Shown piece by piece: positions 48,493 to 58,613 of a stretch of 64,000 nucleotides of DNA (positions within the stretch are counted from its first letter, which is position 1; each line of letters starts with the position of its first letter). The translations under genes and the position numbers were made by a program. The notes beneath the pieces were generated by a model. It was not told the origin of the DNA. It did not search any database and saw only the letters and a program-made list of their open reading frames with translations. This DNA comes from Castellaniella hirudinis_A (GTDB taxonomy: Bacteria > Pseudomonadota > Gammaproteobacteria > Burkholderiales > Burkholderiaceae_B): the NCBI RefSeq assembly GCF_047468865.1, contig NZ_JBLGTV010000016.1:6206-70205 (forward strand). The letters are read 5' to 3'.

Positions 48493-50348
48493 GAAGATAT
48501 CCTTTGCAAACGCTGGCGTATCGAGGTTTCGATGCCATCGGCGTCCAGGCCCAGCCTGGCGAGGATGGCCTTTTGATCGCCATGATCAATGAATTCATCC
48601 GGCAGGCCCAGCTGCAGGACGGGGCGCACAATGCCCTGGTGATTGAAATACTCGGTGACGGCGCTGCCCGCGCCGCCCATGACGGCCGCTTCTTCCAGGG
48701 TGACGAACAGGGTGTGGTCGGCCGCCAGCTGCGACAGCAGGGCCGCATCCAGGGGTTTCACAAACCGCATGTCCACCAGGGTGGCGTCCAGGGCCTGGGC
48801 CGCCTGGGCCGCCTGGGGCAGCAGGGTGCCGAACACCAGGATCGCCGTGTCCCGGCCCTGGCGGCGCACCACGGCGCGGCCGATGGCGACCGGTTCGAGC
48901 GAATCGCCGGGGTCGGCCCCGCAACCGGCCCCGCGCGGATAGCGCACCGAAGCCGGGCCCGCGTGCAGATAGCAGGCATTCAGCAGCAGGCGGGCTTCGT
49001 GCTCGTCCGACGGCGTGGCCACCACCATATTGGGAATGCAGCGCAAGTACGCGATATCGTAATTGCCCGCGTGCGTGGCGCCGTCGGCCCCGACGATGCC
49101 CGCGCGATCCAGGGCGAACGTGACATCCAGATTCTGCAAGGCCACGTCGTGGATGAGCTGATCGTAGCCGCGCTGCAGAAAGGTGGAATAAATCGCCACC
49201 ACCGGCTTGCTGCCCTCACAGGCCAGGCCGGCGGCAAAGGTGACGGCATGCTGTTCGGCGATGCCCACGTCGAAATAGCGCTGGGGAAACTGCCGCTCGA
49301 ATTCGACCAGCCCGCTGCCCTCGCGCATGGCGGGGGTCACCCCCACCAGGCGGTCGTCATGGCGCGCCATGTCGCACAGCCAGCGGCCAAACACCTGGGT
49401 AAAGGTGCGCCGGGCGGGTTGGGCGGGGGTCTGGATGCCGATGGACGGATCGAATTTTCCCGGCCCGTGGTACAGCACGGGATCGGCCTCGGCCAGCTTG
49501 TAGCCCTGGCCCTTGCGGGTGACCACGTGCAGGAACTGCAGCCCTTTCAGGGCGCGGATGTTTTCGAGCATGGGCACCAGGGCTTCGAGGTCGTGGCCAT
49601 CAATGGGCCCCATGTAGTTGAAGCCCAGTTCTTCAAAGAGCGTGGCGGGCGACAGCATGCCCTTGGCGTGGCCTTCGAGCTTGCGCGCCAGGGCCAGGGC
49701 GGGCGGCACGTGCTGCAGCATGGCGCGCCCCATCATCTTGGCCCGCGCATAAAACTGCCCGGACAGCAGCCGCGCAAAATAGTAGTTGAGCGCCCCGACC
49801 GGCGGCGAAATCGACATGTCGTTGTCGTTCAGCACCACCAGCAGGTTCACATCCGGGGTCACTCCGGCGTTGTTCAGGGCCTCGAAGGCCATGCCCGCAG
49901 TCATGGCGCCGTCGCCGATCACCGCGATGTGCTGACGGTCGAGGCCCGCATTGCGGGCCGCCACGGCCATGCCCAGGGCGGCGGAGATCGACGTCGAAGA
50001 ATGCGCCGTCCCGAAGGCATCGTAAGGCGATTCGCTGCGCTTGGGAAAGCCGGATATCCCGCCCCATTGGCGCAGGCTGGCCATGTCCCGGCGCCGCCCG
50101 GTGAGGATCTTATGCGCATACGACTGGTGGCCCACATCCCAGACCAAGCGGTCGTCGGGGGTATTGAAGACATAATGCAACGCCAGGGTGAGCTCGACCG
50201 TCCCCAGGTTGGACGACAAATGCCCCCCGGTGCGGGCCACGGAATCCAGCACGAAAGACCGCAGCTCGACGGCCAGGTCTTTGAGTTCACGGCGATCCAG
50301 GCGGCGCAGGGCCGCAGGCGCGTCGATACCTTCCAATAAAGTCGTCAT
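48489..50348 (-). CDS. dxs: 1-deoxy-D-xylulose-5-phosphate synthase
   Basis: This 619-residue thiamine-diphosphate enzyme starts the MEP isoprenoid pathway. It has the thiamine motif GDGAMTAGMAFEALN near residues 145-159, the transketolase-like pyrimidine region FALDRAGIVGADGATHAG near 400-417 and HSSTSISAALG near 115-125. It supplies precursors to IspA. It lies 30 bases after ispA and is coupled to folE2 downstream. Confidence 0.96.
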   Translation of the reverse strand: MTTLLEGIDAPAALRRLDRRELKDLAVELRSFVLDSVARTGGHLSSNLGTVELTLALHYVFNTPDDRLVWDVGHQSYAHKILTGRRRDMASLRQWGGISGFPKRSESPYDAFGTAHSSTSISAALGMAVAARNAGLDRQHIAVIGDGAMTAGMAFEALNNAGVTPDVNLLVVLNDNDMSISPPVGALNYYFARLLSGQFYARAKMMGRAMLQHVPPALALARKLEGHAKGMLSPATLFEELGFNYMGPIDGHDLEALVPMLENIRALKGLQFLHVVTRKGQGYKLAEADPVLYHGPGKFDPSIGIQTPAQPARRTFTQVFGRWLCDMARHDDRLVGVTPAMREGSGLVEFERQFPQRYFDVGIAEQHAVTFAAGLACEGSKPVVAIYSTFLQRGYDQLIHDVALQNLDVTFALDRAGIVGADGATHAGNYDIAYLRCIPNMVVATPSDEHEARLLLNACYLHAGPASVRYPRGAGCGADPGDSLEPVAIGRAVVRRQGRDTAILVFGTLLPQAAQAAQALDATLVDMRFVKPLDAALLSQLAADHTLFVTLEEAAVMGGAGSAVTEYFNHQGIVRPVLQLGLPDEFIDHGDQKAILARLGLDADGIETSIRQRLQRISS

Positions 50349-50378
50349 TGCGTTGTTCTAGGTTTATGCGCCTTGGGG

Positions 50379-51293
50379 TTAATGAGTGCGGCCAACCATG
50401 TAATCGGCCAGTTCCCGCAGCCGGGCGGCCGACGGCCCCAGCGGCAGCAGGGCCTGGTGCGCCTGATCGCGCAAGTCCAGCAGCAGCCGGCGCGAGGCGT
50501 CCAGGCCCAGGATGGAGACATAGGTGGGTTTGCCGTGCTCGGCGTCCTTGCCCGCGGTCTTGCCCAGCGTGGCTGAATCGGCCGTCACGTCCAGGATATC
50601 ATCCGCCACCTGGAACGCCAGCCCCATGGCGGCGGCATAGGATTCCAGGCCGCTGCGCACGCCCGAACTGGCCCCCGCCACCACCCCGCCCAACAGCACG
50701 CTGGCCTCCAGCAGGGCGCCGGTTTTCATGCGGTGCATCTGCTGCAGGGTGTCGATGGACAGGGACTGGCCGACGCTGGCGCAATCAATGGCCTGCCCGC
50801 CCACCATGCCCTCGCAGCCCGCGGCCCGGGCCAACAGCTGCACGGCCTGCACCACCAGGGCCGGGGCAATCGGCATCTGGGCCAGGCAGTCGAAGGCCAG
50901 GGGCTGCAGGGCGTCGCCCGCCAGCATGGCCAGCGCCTCGTCGTCGAACTGGCGATGCACCGTCGGCCGCCCGCGCCGCATGGCGTCGTCATCCATGCAG
51001 GGGAGATCGTCGTGAATCAGGGAATACGCGTGGATGAGCTCGACGGCGGCGGCGGCGCCATCCAGCGCCAGCCCCTGGGCCGCGGCGGCCGGGCTGGCCG
51101 ACGGGCTGCTGGCTTCGCCGGCGGCATACACCAAGGCCGCCCGGATGCGCTTGCCCGGGCCCAATACCGCATAGCGCATGGCCTCGTGCAAGCGGGCCGG
51201 ATCGGCGTCTTCCGGCGGGGGCAGGACTTCATCCAGCACATCGGCGGCATGCGCGGCGGTATCGTGCAACCACGATTCGAATTGACTAGCCAT
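50379..51293 (-). CDS. ispA: Farnesyl diphosphate synthase
   Basis: This 304-residue all-helical prenyltransferase has the first aspartate-rich motif DDLPCMDDDAMRRGRPTVH near residues 94-112 and the second DDILDVTADSATLGKTAGKD near 237-256. It makes farnesyl diphosphate for quinones, undecaprenyl phosphate and, here, squalene by HpnCDE. xseB, which often precedes ispA, is absent. A TACAAT element on the minus strand (51330-51325) could be the -10 of its promoter. Confidence 0.95.
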   Translation of the reverse strand: MASQFESWLHDTAAHAADVLDEVLPPPEDADPARLHEAMRYAVLGPGKRIRAALVYAAGEASSPSASPAAAAQGLALDGAAAAVELIHAYSLIHDDLPCMDDDAMRRGRPTVHRQFDDEALAMLAGDALQPLAFDCLAQMPIAPALVVQAVQLLARAAGCEGMVGGQAIDCASVGQSLSIDTLQQMHRMKTGALLEASVLLGGVVAGASSGVRSGLESYAAAMGLAFQVADDILDVTADSATLGKTAGKDAEHGKPTYVSILGLDASRRLLLDLRDQAHQALLPLGPSAARLRELADYMVGRTH

Positions 51294-51436
51294 AAATAGG
51301 GTTTACTTGGGGTTCCAAGACTGGATTGTACGAGAAACCGCCTGGCCGGGCCGGACAGCCGCCGCCCGGCCGCGCCACCGGCCGCCGGGCGGCTGGCGCC
51401 GGCCCGGAGGATGCCCCGACAAGCCGCGGCGCGACG

Positions 51437-52303
51437 TCAGCCCCCCCGCGCCACCGGATGTTCGGGATCGCTGCACCATTCGCTCCAGGAGCCCGGATAC
51501 AACGCCGACCCGCGCAGGCCGGCGAGTTCCATCGCCAGCAGATTGTGGCAGGCCGTAATGCCCGAGCCGCATTGGTGCACGATGCCGCGATCCAGGCGCG
51601 TGCCCAGCAAGGCCTCGAATTCGGCCCGCAGCTGGGCGGCCGGCTTGAAGCGGCCATCGGGCTGGACGTTCTGGGCAAAGGGACGGTTCAGCGCCCCCGG
51701 GATGTGTCCGCCCACGGGGTCGATGGGTTCGACGTCGCCGCGAAAGCGTTCGGCCCCCCGGGCATCCAGCACGGTAAAACGCGGATCGTCCAGATTGGCC
51801 AGCACCGCGCGGGCATCCACCATGGGCATGGACGGCTGACCCGTCAGCACCAGGCTCTGGATGGCCTGGGCCTCGCTGACCGAAGCCGTGCGCGTGCCGG
51901 TTTCCACCGCCCCGCCGGCAGCCTGCCAGGCCGCCCAGCCGCCATCCAGCACGGCCACGGACTCGTGTCCCAGCCAGCGCAGCATCCACCACAGGTGGGC
52001 GGCGAACATGCCGTTGCCCGCATCGTAGACGACCACGTCGGATCGGGCGGTCAGGCCCTGGGCGCGCAGCAGCGCGGCGAATTCGGCCCGATCGGGCAGG
52101 GGATGGCGGCCGTTGCGCCCGGTGCGGGCGGCGCACAGCTGGGTTTCGTGATCCAGGTAAAGCGCCCCGGGGATATGCCCGGCCTCGTAGGCGCGGCGGC
52201 CCGCCAGGTGATCGAACAGGTCATGACGCACATCGAACACCAGGCAGCCCGGACGATTAAGACGGTCGCGCAGCGCCTCGGCCTGAATCAATAAGTCGAT
52301 CAT
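51437..52303 (-). CDS. sseA: 3-mercaptopyruvate/thiosulfate sulfurtransferase
   Basis: This 288-residue protein has two rhodanese domains. The N-terminal one (about 5-140) is inactive-type. The C-terminal one (about 165-285) has catalytic C245 in HQCGSGITACHNL; the CGSG[VI]TA loop is typical of 3-mercaptopyruvate sulfurtransferases. It moves sulfur to thiol acceptors or cyanide. I chose the ATG at 52303, which overlaps the stop of the upstream EamA transporter (ATGA). A GC-rich inverted repeat near 51360-51400 may end its transcript. Confidence 0.9.
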   Translation of the reverse strand: MIDLLIQAEALRDRLNRPGCLVFDVRHDLFDHLAGRRAYEAGHIPGALYLDHETQLCAARTGRNGRHPLPDRAEFAALLRAQGLTARSDVVVYDAGNGMFAAHLWWMLRWLGHESVAVLDGGWAAWQAAGGAVETGTRTASVSEAQAIQSLVLTGQPSMPMVDARAVLANLDDPRFTVLDARGAERFRGDVEPIDPVGGHIPGALNRPFAQNVQPDGRFKPAAQLRAEFEALLGTRLDRGIVHQCGSGITACHNLLAMELAGLRGSALYPGSWSEWCSDPEHPVARGG

Positions 52304-53226
52304 GATGGGGGAGCCTCCGTGGGAGATGGGTTGGGGGTGGCCGGGCCGGACGCCGCATGGCCGTCCAGGCCCCGCATGACCCGGGATTCCGCATGCGTGC
52401 GCCAGACCGACAGCAGGCCCGAGGCAATGATCAGCGCCATACCGGCCCAGGCCAGCGGCGCAGGCCGATCGCCCCAGGCCACGATACCGATCAACGCCGC
52501 AAAGATGATGGTGGTGTACTGCAGGGCCGCCGTCAACAGGGTAGACCCCAAGCCGAACGCGCGCGTCATGGCCAGCTGGCCCACCAGCCCCGCCACGCCC
52601 AGGCCGGCCAGCGACAGCAAGGCCAGCGGATCGTCCGTGCGCCAGCCCTGGATGCCCACCCCCAGCCCGCCGCTGAGGCAGACCCCGACGGAAAACAGCA
52701 GCACCGTGCGCCATTCGGGTTCGCCGACACGGCCCAGCTGGCGAATCTGCATCATGGCGATCGCCGCCAGCCCCCCGGCCGCCAACCCCAGCAGCGCCGC
52801 CAGCCATTGATCCTGCTGGACGCTGGGGCGCAAAATGCCCAGCACCCCCAGGAAACCCGCCAGCACGGCCAGCACGCGAACCGGATCTTTTTGCGCGCCG
52901 CCAAAAAACAACAACCAGCCGGCGATGAACAGCGGCGCGGTGTAGTTCAGACTGATGGCGGTGGGCAGCGGCAGATGCGAGAGCGCGAAAAACCCCAGCC
53001 ACATCGAGGCGATCCCGCTGAGGTTGCGCCAGATGTGCAGGCGCCAACTGGCCGGGCGGATCGTGCGGCGCGTGGCCCGCGCCCAGAAAAACAACAGCAA
53101 GACCGACGGGATACCGCGAAACAGGACGATCTCGGGCAGCGTCGCCCCCAGATCGGCCGCCACTTTGACGAAGGCGCCCATCATGGCGAACATCGCGCAG
53201 GCAAGCAGCATCCACAGGGACTGCAT
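52300..53226 (-). CDS. EamA/DMT-superfamily transporter
   Basis: This 308-residue inner-membrane protein has about ten hydrophobic helices in two EamA repeats (about 3-130 and 145-275). Family features are ALSHLPLPTAISLNYTAPLF near residues 80-99 and LQYTTIIFAALIGIVAWGD near 236-254. Members export metabolites such as amino acids; the substrate is unknown. The tail after 280 is polar and probably cytoplasmic. It is coupled to the sulfurtransferase and divergent from htpX. Confidence 0.88.
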   Translation of the reverse strand: MQSLWMLLACAMFAMMGAFVKVAADLGATLPEIVLFRGIPSVLLLFFWARATRRTIRPASWRLHIWRNLSGIASMWLGFFALSHLPLPTAISLNYTAPLFIAGWLLFFGGAQKDPVRVLAVLAGFLGVLGILRPSVQQDQWLAALLGLAAGGLAAIAMMQIRQLGRVGEPEWRTVLLFSVGVCLSGGLGVGIQGWRTDDPLALLSLAGLGVAGLVGQLAMTRAFGLGSTLLTAALQYTTIIFAALIGIVAWGDRPAPLAWAGMALIIASGLLSVWRTHAESRVMRGLDGHAASGPATPNPSPTEAPPS

Positions 53227-53313
53227 GTTTTTACCACCAAAGGGATACAGTTCGGGAAGCCGATACTATACACTTTGGCACATCGAAACCTGATTTGCGG
53301 AGCATCTCCCTCA

Positions 53314-54189
53314 ATGAAAAGAATCATCCTGTTCCTGGTGACCAATATGGCCGTCATGCTGGTTCTCAGCATCACCATGAATCTGCTGGGCGTTGGCCGC
53401 TACCTGACGGCCAACGGGGTCGACCCCGCGCAGCTGCTGGTGTTCGCCGCCTTCATCGGCTTTGGCGGGTCATTCATTTCGCTGCTGATGAGCAAATGGA
53501 TGGCCAAGACCAGCACCGGCGCCCAGGTCATCGACCCCCAGGCCCCGCGCAACCAGCGCGAAGCCTGGCTGGTGGACACCGTGCACCAGCTGGCCGACCG
53601 CGCAGGCATCGGCCGCCCCGAAGTCGCCCTCTATGAAGGCGCCCCCAACGCCTTCGCCACGGGGGCCTTTCGCAACGACTCCCTGGTGGCGGTCTCCACC
53701 GGCCTGCTGTCCTCCATGACCGAAGAAGAAGTCACCGCCGTGCTGGGGCACGAGGTCGCCCACATCGCCAATGGCGACATGGTCACGCTCACCCTCATCC
53801 AGGGGGTGGTCAATACCTTCGTGATCTTCCTGTCGCGCCTGGTGGGGTATTTCATCGACCGCGCCATCCTGAAAAACGACCGCGGCGTCGGCATGGGCTA
53901 TTACGCCAGCGTGCTGGTCTGTGAAATCCTTTTCGGGGTCATCGCCTCCATCATCGTGGCCTGGTTTTCGCGCCAGCGCGAATTCCGCGCCGACGCCGGC
54001 TCGGCCCACCTGCTGGGCGCGCGCGAACCCATGATCCGCGCCCTGGCCCGCCTGGGCGGGGTCGAGGCCGGCGAACTGCCCAAGTCCTTCCAGGCCGCCG
54101 GCATTGCCGGGGGCAACCTCGGCGCCCTGTTCGCCTCGCACCCGCCCATCGAGAAACGCATCGAAGCCCTGCGCAACCAGGCAGGCTGA
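53314..54189 (+). CDS. htpX: Membrane metalloprotease HtpX
   Basis: This 291-residue M48 protease has two N-terminal helices (about 5-25 and 35-57), the zinc motif GHEVAHIANGD near residue 145, two more helices (about 155-215), and the third zinc ligand in FRADAGSA near 225. HtpX degrades damaged inner-membrane proteins with FtsH. The ATG at 53314 gives MKRIILFLVTNMAVML, the usual start. Thirteen bases separate it from the Na/Pi cotransporter gene. Confidence 0.95.
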   Translation: MKRIILFLVTNMAVMLVLSITMNLLGVGRYLTANGVDPAQLLVFAAFIGFGGSFISLLMSKWMAKTSTGAQVIDPQAPRNQREAWLVDTVHQLADRAGIGRPEVALYEGAPNAFATGAFRNDSLVAVSTGLLSSMTEEEVTAVLGHEVAHIANGDMVTLTLIQGVVNTFVIFLSRLVGYFIDRAILKNDRGVGMGYYASVLVCEILFGVIASIIVAWFSRQREFRADAGSAHLLGAREPMIRALARLGGVEAGELPKSFQAAGIAGGNLGALFASHPPIEKRIEALRNQAG

Positions 54190-54202
54190 AACCGCTGCCG
54201 CC

Positions 54203-55861
54203 ATGCAGGAACTTCAGGTCATCATCGCCTTCAGCGGGTTCATCGCCCTGCTGCTGTGGGGCGTGCATATGGTGCAAACCGGGGTGCAACGGGCCTTCGG
54301 CAAAACCCTGGGATTGTGGATGGGACGCGCCATGGGGTCGCTGCCGCGCGCCTTCGGCACCGGCCTGGTGATCACCGCCGCCATCCAGAGCAGCACCGCC
54401 ACGGGCTTGATGATCACTGGTTTCGCCGTCACCGGCCTGGTCTCCCTGGTGCCCGGCCTGGCCGCCATGCTGGGGGCCAACGTCGGCACCACGCTGATCG
54501 TCCAGGCCCTGTCCTTCAACCCCACCGCCCTGGCGCCCGGCTTGATCCTGGTCGGGGTCTGGATGTTCCGCCATTATGCCCCGGGGCGCGCACGCGACCT
54601 GGGCCGCGCCTTCATCGGCCTGGGTCTGCTGCTGCTGTCGCTGAACGAACTGGTCACCATGTTCGAGCCCCTGAAAAACGCCCCCATGCTGGGCACGGCG
54701 CTGGACGCCCTGGGCGACGCCCCGGTGCTGGCGCTGATCGCCAGCACGGCGCTGACCTGGGCCTCGCATTCCAGCGTAGCCGTGGTGGTGCTGATCATGT
54801 CCCTGGCCCTGCACGGCCTGGCCGACCCCGCCCTGGCCTATACCCTGGTGCTGGGGGCCAACCTGGGCACCGCCATCAACCCCGTGCTGGAAGGCGGGCA
54901 CGACGACAACCCGGCCTCGCGCCGCCTGCCGGTGGGCAACCTGGGCACCCGCGTGGCGGGCTGCGCGCTGGGCATGGCCCTGCTGCCCTGGGCCGACCCC
55001 ATCATGCACGCCCTGGGCAGCGACGCCGCGCACAGCGTGGCCAATTTCCACTTGATTTTCAACCTGGCGGTGGCCCTGTGCTTCATGCCGGTGCTACGGC
55101 CCTACGCCCGCCTGCTGCGCCGCTTCCTGCCCCAGCGCAGCGACCCGGACGACCCCGCGCGCCCGCGCTACCTGGACGCCTCCGCCCGCGAAGTGCCCGC
55201 CGTGGCCCTGGGCCAGGCCGCCCGCGAAGCCCTGCGCCTGACCGACCTGCTGCGCGAATCCTTGCAACTGACCCAGCACGCCCTGCTGCGCAACGACGGC
55301 CAGGCCATCGGCCGCGCCCGCTACCTCAACGGCGTGATCGGCCAGCTGGATCAGTCCATCACCACGTTCCTGGCCACCCAGGATCAGGAAAGCCTCAGCG
55401 CCGAGGACGAGCAATACCTGAAATTGATTCTCGATTTCTCCATGAACATCGCGCACGCCGCCAGCGTTTCGGGCATGGGCCTGCTGGGCCACGCCAGCCG
55501 TCTGCACAAAAAGCACTGGGCGCTGGACACCGGCCAGAAGGCCGAACTCGCCGACACGCTGGAGCGCCTGCAGCGCAACCTGCGCCAGGCCGCCGCGCTG
55601 TTCGTATCCGCCGACCGCCAGGTGGCCCGCAACCTGGCCTTCGAAAAAGAATACTTCCGCAGCCTGGAAGCCAAAGCCGCCGAGCGCCATCTGGAGCGCA
55701 TCAAGACCGGCCTGCTGGACGCCGCCGAAATCGGCGCCTTCTATCTGGAAATCCTGCGCGACACGGGGGGCATCAACGCGTACCTGGTGAATGCGGCGGC
55801 CTACCCCATCCTGGCCCGGCACGGCGAACTCCGCCCGAACCGCCTGCGCGAGGCCGACTGA
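54203..55861 (+). CDS. Na/Pi cotransporter family protein with PhoU-like tail
   Basis: This 552-residue protein has two NaPi-cotransporter repeats in the membrane half (about residues 1-310). The glutamine-serine motifs are AAIQSSTATGLMITG near residues 57-71 and ALTWASHSSVAVVVL near 185-199, and GANVGTTL and GANLGTAINP follow them. From about 350 to 545 a helical PhoU-like domain follows. This matches YjbB/NptA proteins, which export or cotransport phosphate. I chose the ATG at 54203 over the longer open frame that runs into htpX. It is probably co-transcribed with htpX. Confidence 0.9.
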   Translation: MQELQVIIAFSGFIALLLWGVHMVQTGVQRAFGKTLGLWMGRAMGSLPRAFGTGLVITAAIQSSTATGLMITGFAVTGLVSLVPGLAAMLGANVGTTLIVQALSFNPTALAPGLILVGVWMFRHYAPGRARDLGRAFIGLGLLLLSLNELVTMFEPLKNAPMLGTALDALGDAPVLALIASTALTWASHSSVAVVVLIMSLALHGLADPALAYTLVLGANLGTAINPVLEGGHDDNPASRRLPVGNLGTRVAGCALGMALLPWADPIMHALGSDAAHSVANFHLIFNLAVALCFMPVLRPYARLLRRFLPQRSDPDDPARPRYLDASAREVPAVALGQAAREALRLTDLLRESLQLTQHALLRNDGQAIGRARYLNGVIGQLDQSITTFLATQDQESLSAEDEQYLKLILDFSMNIAHAASVSGMGLLGHASRLHKKHWALDTGQKAELADTLERLQRNLRQAAALFVSADRQVARNLAFEKEYFRSLEAKAAERHLERIKTGLLDAAEIGAFYLEILRDTGGINAYLVNAAAYPILARHGELRPNRLREAD

Positions 55862-55886
55862 GGCGCGGGGTCGGCCAGGCGGGAGC

Positions 55887-58613
55887 CTAGTGGGCCTCGC
55901 CCCAGTCCCGCCCCACGCCTACCTCGGCGATCAGGGGCACGGCCAGCCGGGCCACCCCCGCCATCAATTCGGGCACCCGCTGGCGCAAGATATCCAGTTC
56001 TTCGGGCACGACATCAAACACCAGTTCGTCGTGCACCTGCATCACCATCAGGCTGCGCAAGTCCTGGCCGGACAGCCAGTCCTGCACCGCCACCATGGCC
56101 ATTTTGATCAGATCCGCCGCCGTCCCTTGCATGGGCGCATTGATGGCGGCGCGTTCGGCGGCGGCCGCGCGCGGCCCCTTGGCTCCGGCCAGATCGGGAA
56201 AATACAGGCGGCGGCCGAAGACGGTTTCCACGTAGCCCTGTTCGCGGGCCTGGCGGCGGATGCGATCCATGTAGTCGGCCACGCCGGGATAACGCATGAA
56301 ATAGCGGTCGATGTAGGACTTGGCCGCCGCCCGGGTGATCCCCAGGTTGCTGGCCAGGCCGAATTCGCCCATGCCGTAGATCAAGCCGAAATTGATGGCC
56401 TTGGCCGCCCGGCGGTGTTCGGCATCCACCTGGTCGGGGGCCACGCCAAAGACCTCGGCGGCGGTAGCGCGGTGGATGTCCAGCCCGTCGGCAAAGGCCT
56501 TGCGCAGATTTTCATCGCCCGACACATGGGCCATGACCCGCAGTTCGATCTGCGAGTAGTCCGCCGACACGATCCGCCCCAGGCTGGCCACGAAGGCCGA
56601 GCGCACCCGCCGCCCTTCGGCGGTGCGCACCGGGATGTTCTGCAGATTGGGATCGGACGACGCCAGCCGCCCCGTGACCACCGCCGCCTGGGCATAGCGC
56701 GTGTGCACGCGTCCTGTCTCCGGGTTGATCATGCGCGGCAGCTTGTCGGTATAGGTGGATTTCAGCTTGGCGATGCCGCGGTAATCCAGCAGCAGGCGCG
56801 GCAAAGGGTAATCGGCGGCCAGCCGGGTCAGGACTTCTTCGTCCGTGGACGGCGCGCCGCCGGCGGTCTTGCGCAACACGGGCAGCTGCATCTGCGTGAA
56901 CAGGATTTCGCCCAGTTGCTTGGGTGAATTCAGATTGAACGGCTGGCCGGCCAGCGCATGCGCCTGGGTTTCGAGATCCAGCATCTGCTGGCCAAGCTCG
57001 TGGCTTTGGCGGGCCAGCACCTGGGCGTCGATGGCCACCCCATTGCGCTCGATGCGCGTCAGCACCGCCGAAGTATCGATTTCCAGTTGATACGTGCGGG
57101 CCAAGCCCTCGTCAGCCAGCACTTTGGGCAGCAGCACCTGGTGCAGGCGCAAGGTGAAATCGGCGTCTTCGGCCGCATAATGCGCAGCCTGATCCAGGGC
57201 CAGTTCGTCAAAGCCGATCTGCTTGGCCCCCTTGCCGCACAGGTCTTCATACGTGGTGCCGGTGATCCCCAGCCACTGGATGCATAAATCCTGCAAATTG
57301 ACCCGGCGATGCGACTGCAGCACATAGGCCTGCAGCATGGTGTCGTGCCGCACCCCGCGCAGCGCGACGCCTTCGTTGGCGAAGACATGGCTGTCGTACT
57401 TGGCATTGTGCAGCAGTTTGGGGACCGTGGCGTCTTCCAGCCAGGGGCGCAACTGATCCAGCACCCAGGCCCGATCCAGCTGATCGGGCGTGCCGGGGGC
57501 CGTATGGCCCACGGGAATGTAGGCCGCCTGGCCCGCCCGCACCGACACCGACAAGCCCACCAGACGGGCCGCCATCGGATCCAGGCTGGTGGTCTCGGTA
57601 TCCAGGGCAACCAGATCGGCCTGCCGCAGCCGCTGCAGCCACTGGGCGAAATGGTCTTTGTCCAGAATCGTGTCGTACTGCACGCCATCGGGCGCGGCGG
57701 GTACGGCATCCGGCTGGGCCGCGCGCGCATCCTGCGCCGGGATGCGGTCGGATTCGCCCGTGATTTCGCGCAGCCAGGTGCGAAACCCATAGGTTTCATA
57801 CAACTGGATCAGGGTCGCCTGATCCGGCTCGCGCAGCGGCATGGCCAGCGCGGTGTTTTCAGGCGGCAGATCGCAGTCCAGACGGACGGTCAGCAAATCG
57901 CGCGTCAGCGGAAAATTGGCCATCGCCTGGCGCAGGTTGGCCCCGGCCACGCCCTTGATCTCGCCGGCATGTGCCACCAGGTTTTCGATGCTGCCGTACT
58001 GCGCCAGCCATTTGGCGGCGGTCTTGGGGCCAACCTTGTCCACCCCGGGCACATTGTCCACGGCATCGCCCGTCAGCATCAGGTAATCAATGATGCGATC
58101 GGGCGGCACGCCGAATTTCTGCATGACCCCGGCGGGATCCTGGCGCTCGCCCGACATGGTGTTGATCAGTTCCACCCGGTCATTGACCAATTGGGCCAAA
58201 TCCTTGTCGCCGGTGGAAATAATGGTATAAAGGCCGTCTTTGGCGGCCTGAGCGGCCAGGGTGCCGATGACGTCATCGGCCTCGACCCCCGGCATGGCAA
58301 TCACAGTCCAGCCCAGCGCGGCGGCGGCGGCGTGAATGGCGGGAATTTGCGTGCGCATGTCATCGGGCATCGAGGGCCGGTTGGCCTTGTACTGGGGGTA
58401 CAACTGGTCACGAAACGACCCGCCCGGGGCGTCAAAGACACACGCACCATAGTGGGCGGCATCCTTGTAATCATGCAGCAGCCTTCGTAACATGGAGATC
58501 ACCCCATACAAAGCCCCCGTGGGCTGGCCCTGCGCATTGCGCAGATCGGGCATGGCATGATAAGCGCGGTACAGATAGCTGGACCCATCAACAAGCAACA
58601 AGGTTTTTTTCAT
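55887..58613 (-). CDS. polA: DNA polymerase I
   Basis: This 908-residue enzyme has a 5'-3' exonuclease domain (about 1-290; GVEADDVIG, TGDKDLAQLV). A proofreading domain (about 325-500) retains its acidic residues (ALDTETTSLDP, LLHNAKYDSHV, HYAAEDADF). The polymerase domain has SADYSQIELR near 685 and VHDELVFD near 862. The ATG at 58613-58611 gives MKKTLLLVDGSSYLYRAYHA, the family start, but no clear ribosome-binding site precedes it. This start codon overlaps that of the divergent LOG gene. Confidence 0.96.
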   Translation of the reverse strand: MKKTLLLVDGSSYLYRAYHAMPDLRNAQGQPTGALYGVISMLRRLLHDYKDAAHYGACVFDAPGGSFRDQLYPQYKANRPSMPDDMRTQIPAIHAAAAALGWTVIAMPGVEADDVIGTLAAQAAKDGLYTIISTGDKDLAQLVNDRVELINTMSGERQDPAGVMQKFGVPPDRIIDYLMLTGDAVDNVPGVDKVGPKTAAKWLAQYGSIENLVAHAGEIKGVAGANLRQAMANFPLTRDLLTVRLDCDLPPENTALAMPLREPDQATLIQLYETYGFRTWLREITGESDRIPAQDARAAQPDAVPAAPDGVQYDTILDKDHFAQWLQRLRQADLVALDTETTSLDPMAARLVGLSVSVRAGQAAYIPVGHTAPGTPDQLDRAWVLDQLRPWLEDATVPKLLHNAKYDSHVFANEGVALRGVRHDTMLQAYVLQSHRRVNLQDLCIQWLGITGTTYEDLCGKGAKQIGFDELALDQAAHYAAEDADFTLRLHQVLLPKVLADEGLARTYQLEIDTSAVLTRIERNGVAIDAQVLARQSHELGQQMLDLETQAHALAGQPFNLNSPKQLGEILFTQMQLPVLRKTAGGAPSTDEEVLTRLAADYPLPRLLLDYRGIAKLKSTYTDKLPRMINPETGRVHTRYAQAAVVTGRLASSDPNLQNIPVRTAEGRRVRSAFVASLGRIVSADYSQIELRVMAHVSGDENLRKAFADGLDIHRATAAEVFGVAPDQVDAEHRRAAKAINFGLIYGMGEFGLASNLGITRAAAKSYIDRYFMRYPGVADYMDRIRRQAREQGYVETVFGRRLYFPDLAGAKGPRAAAAERAAINAPMQGTAADLIKMAMVAVQDWLSGQDLRSLMVMQVHDELVFDVVPEELDILRQRVPELMAGVARLAVPLIAEVGVGRDWGEAH

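Noticed and set aside
48480..48560. Zur box expected for a FolE2 gene
   Set aside because: folE2 start overlaps the dxs stop and no AT-rich palindrome of the Zur type is visible in front of it; expression with dxs explains the arrangement.
51437..53215. A frame fusing the sulfurtransferase to upstream sequence
   Set aside because: The upstream part is a shifted frame of the EamA transporter; the coupled ATG at 52303 gives a full-length rhodanese protein.
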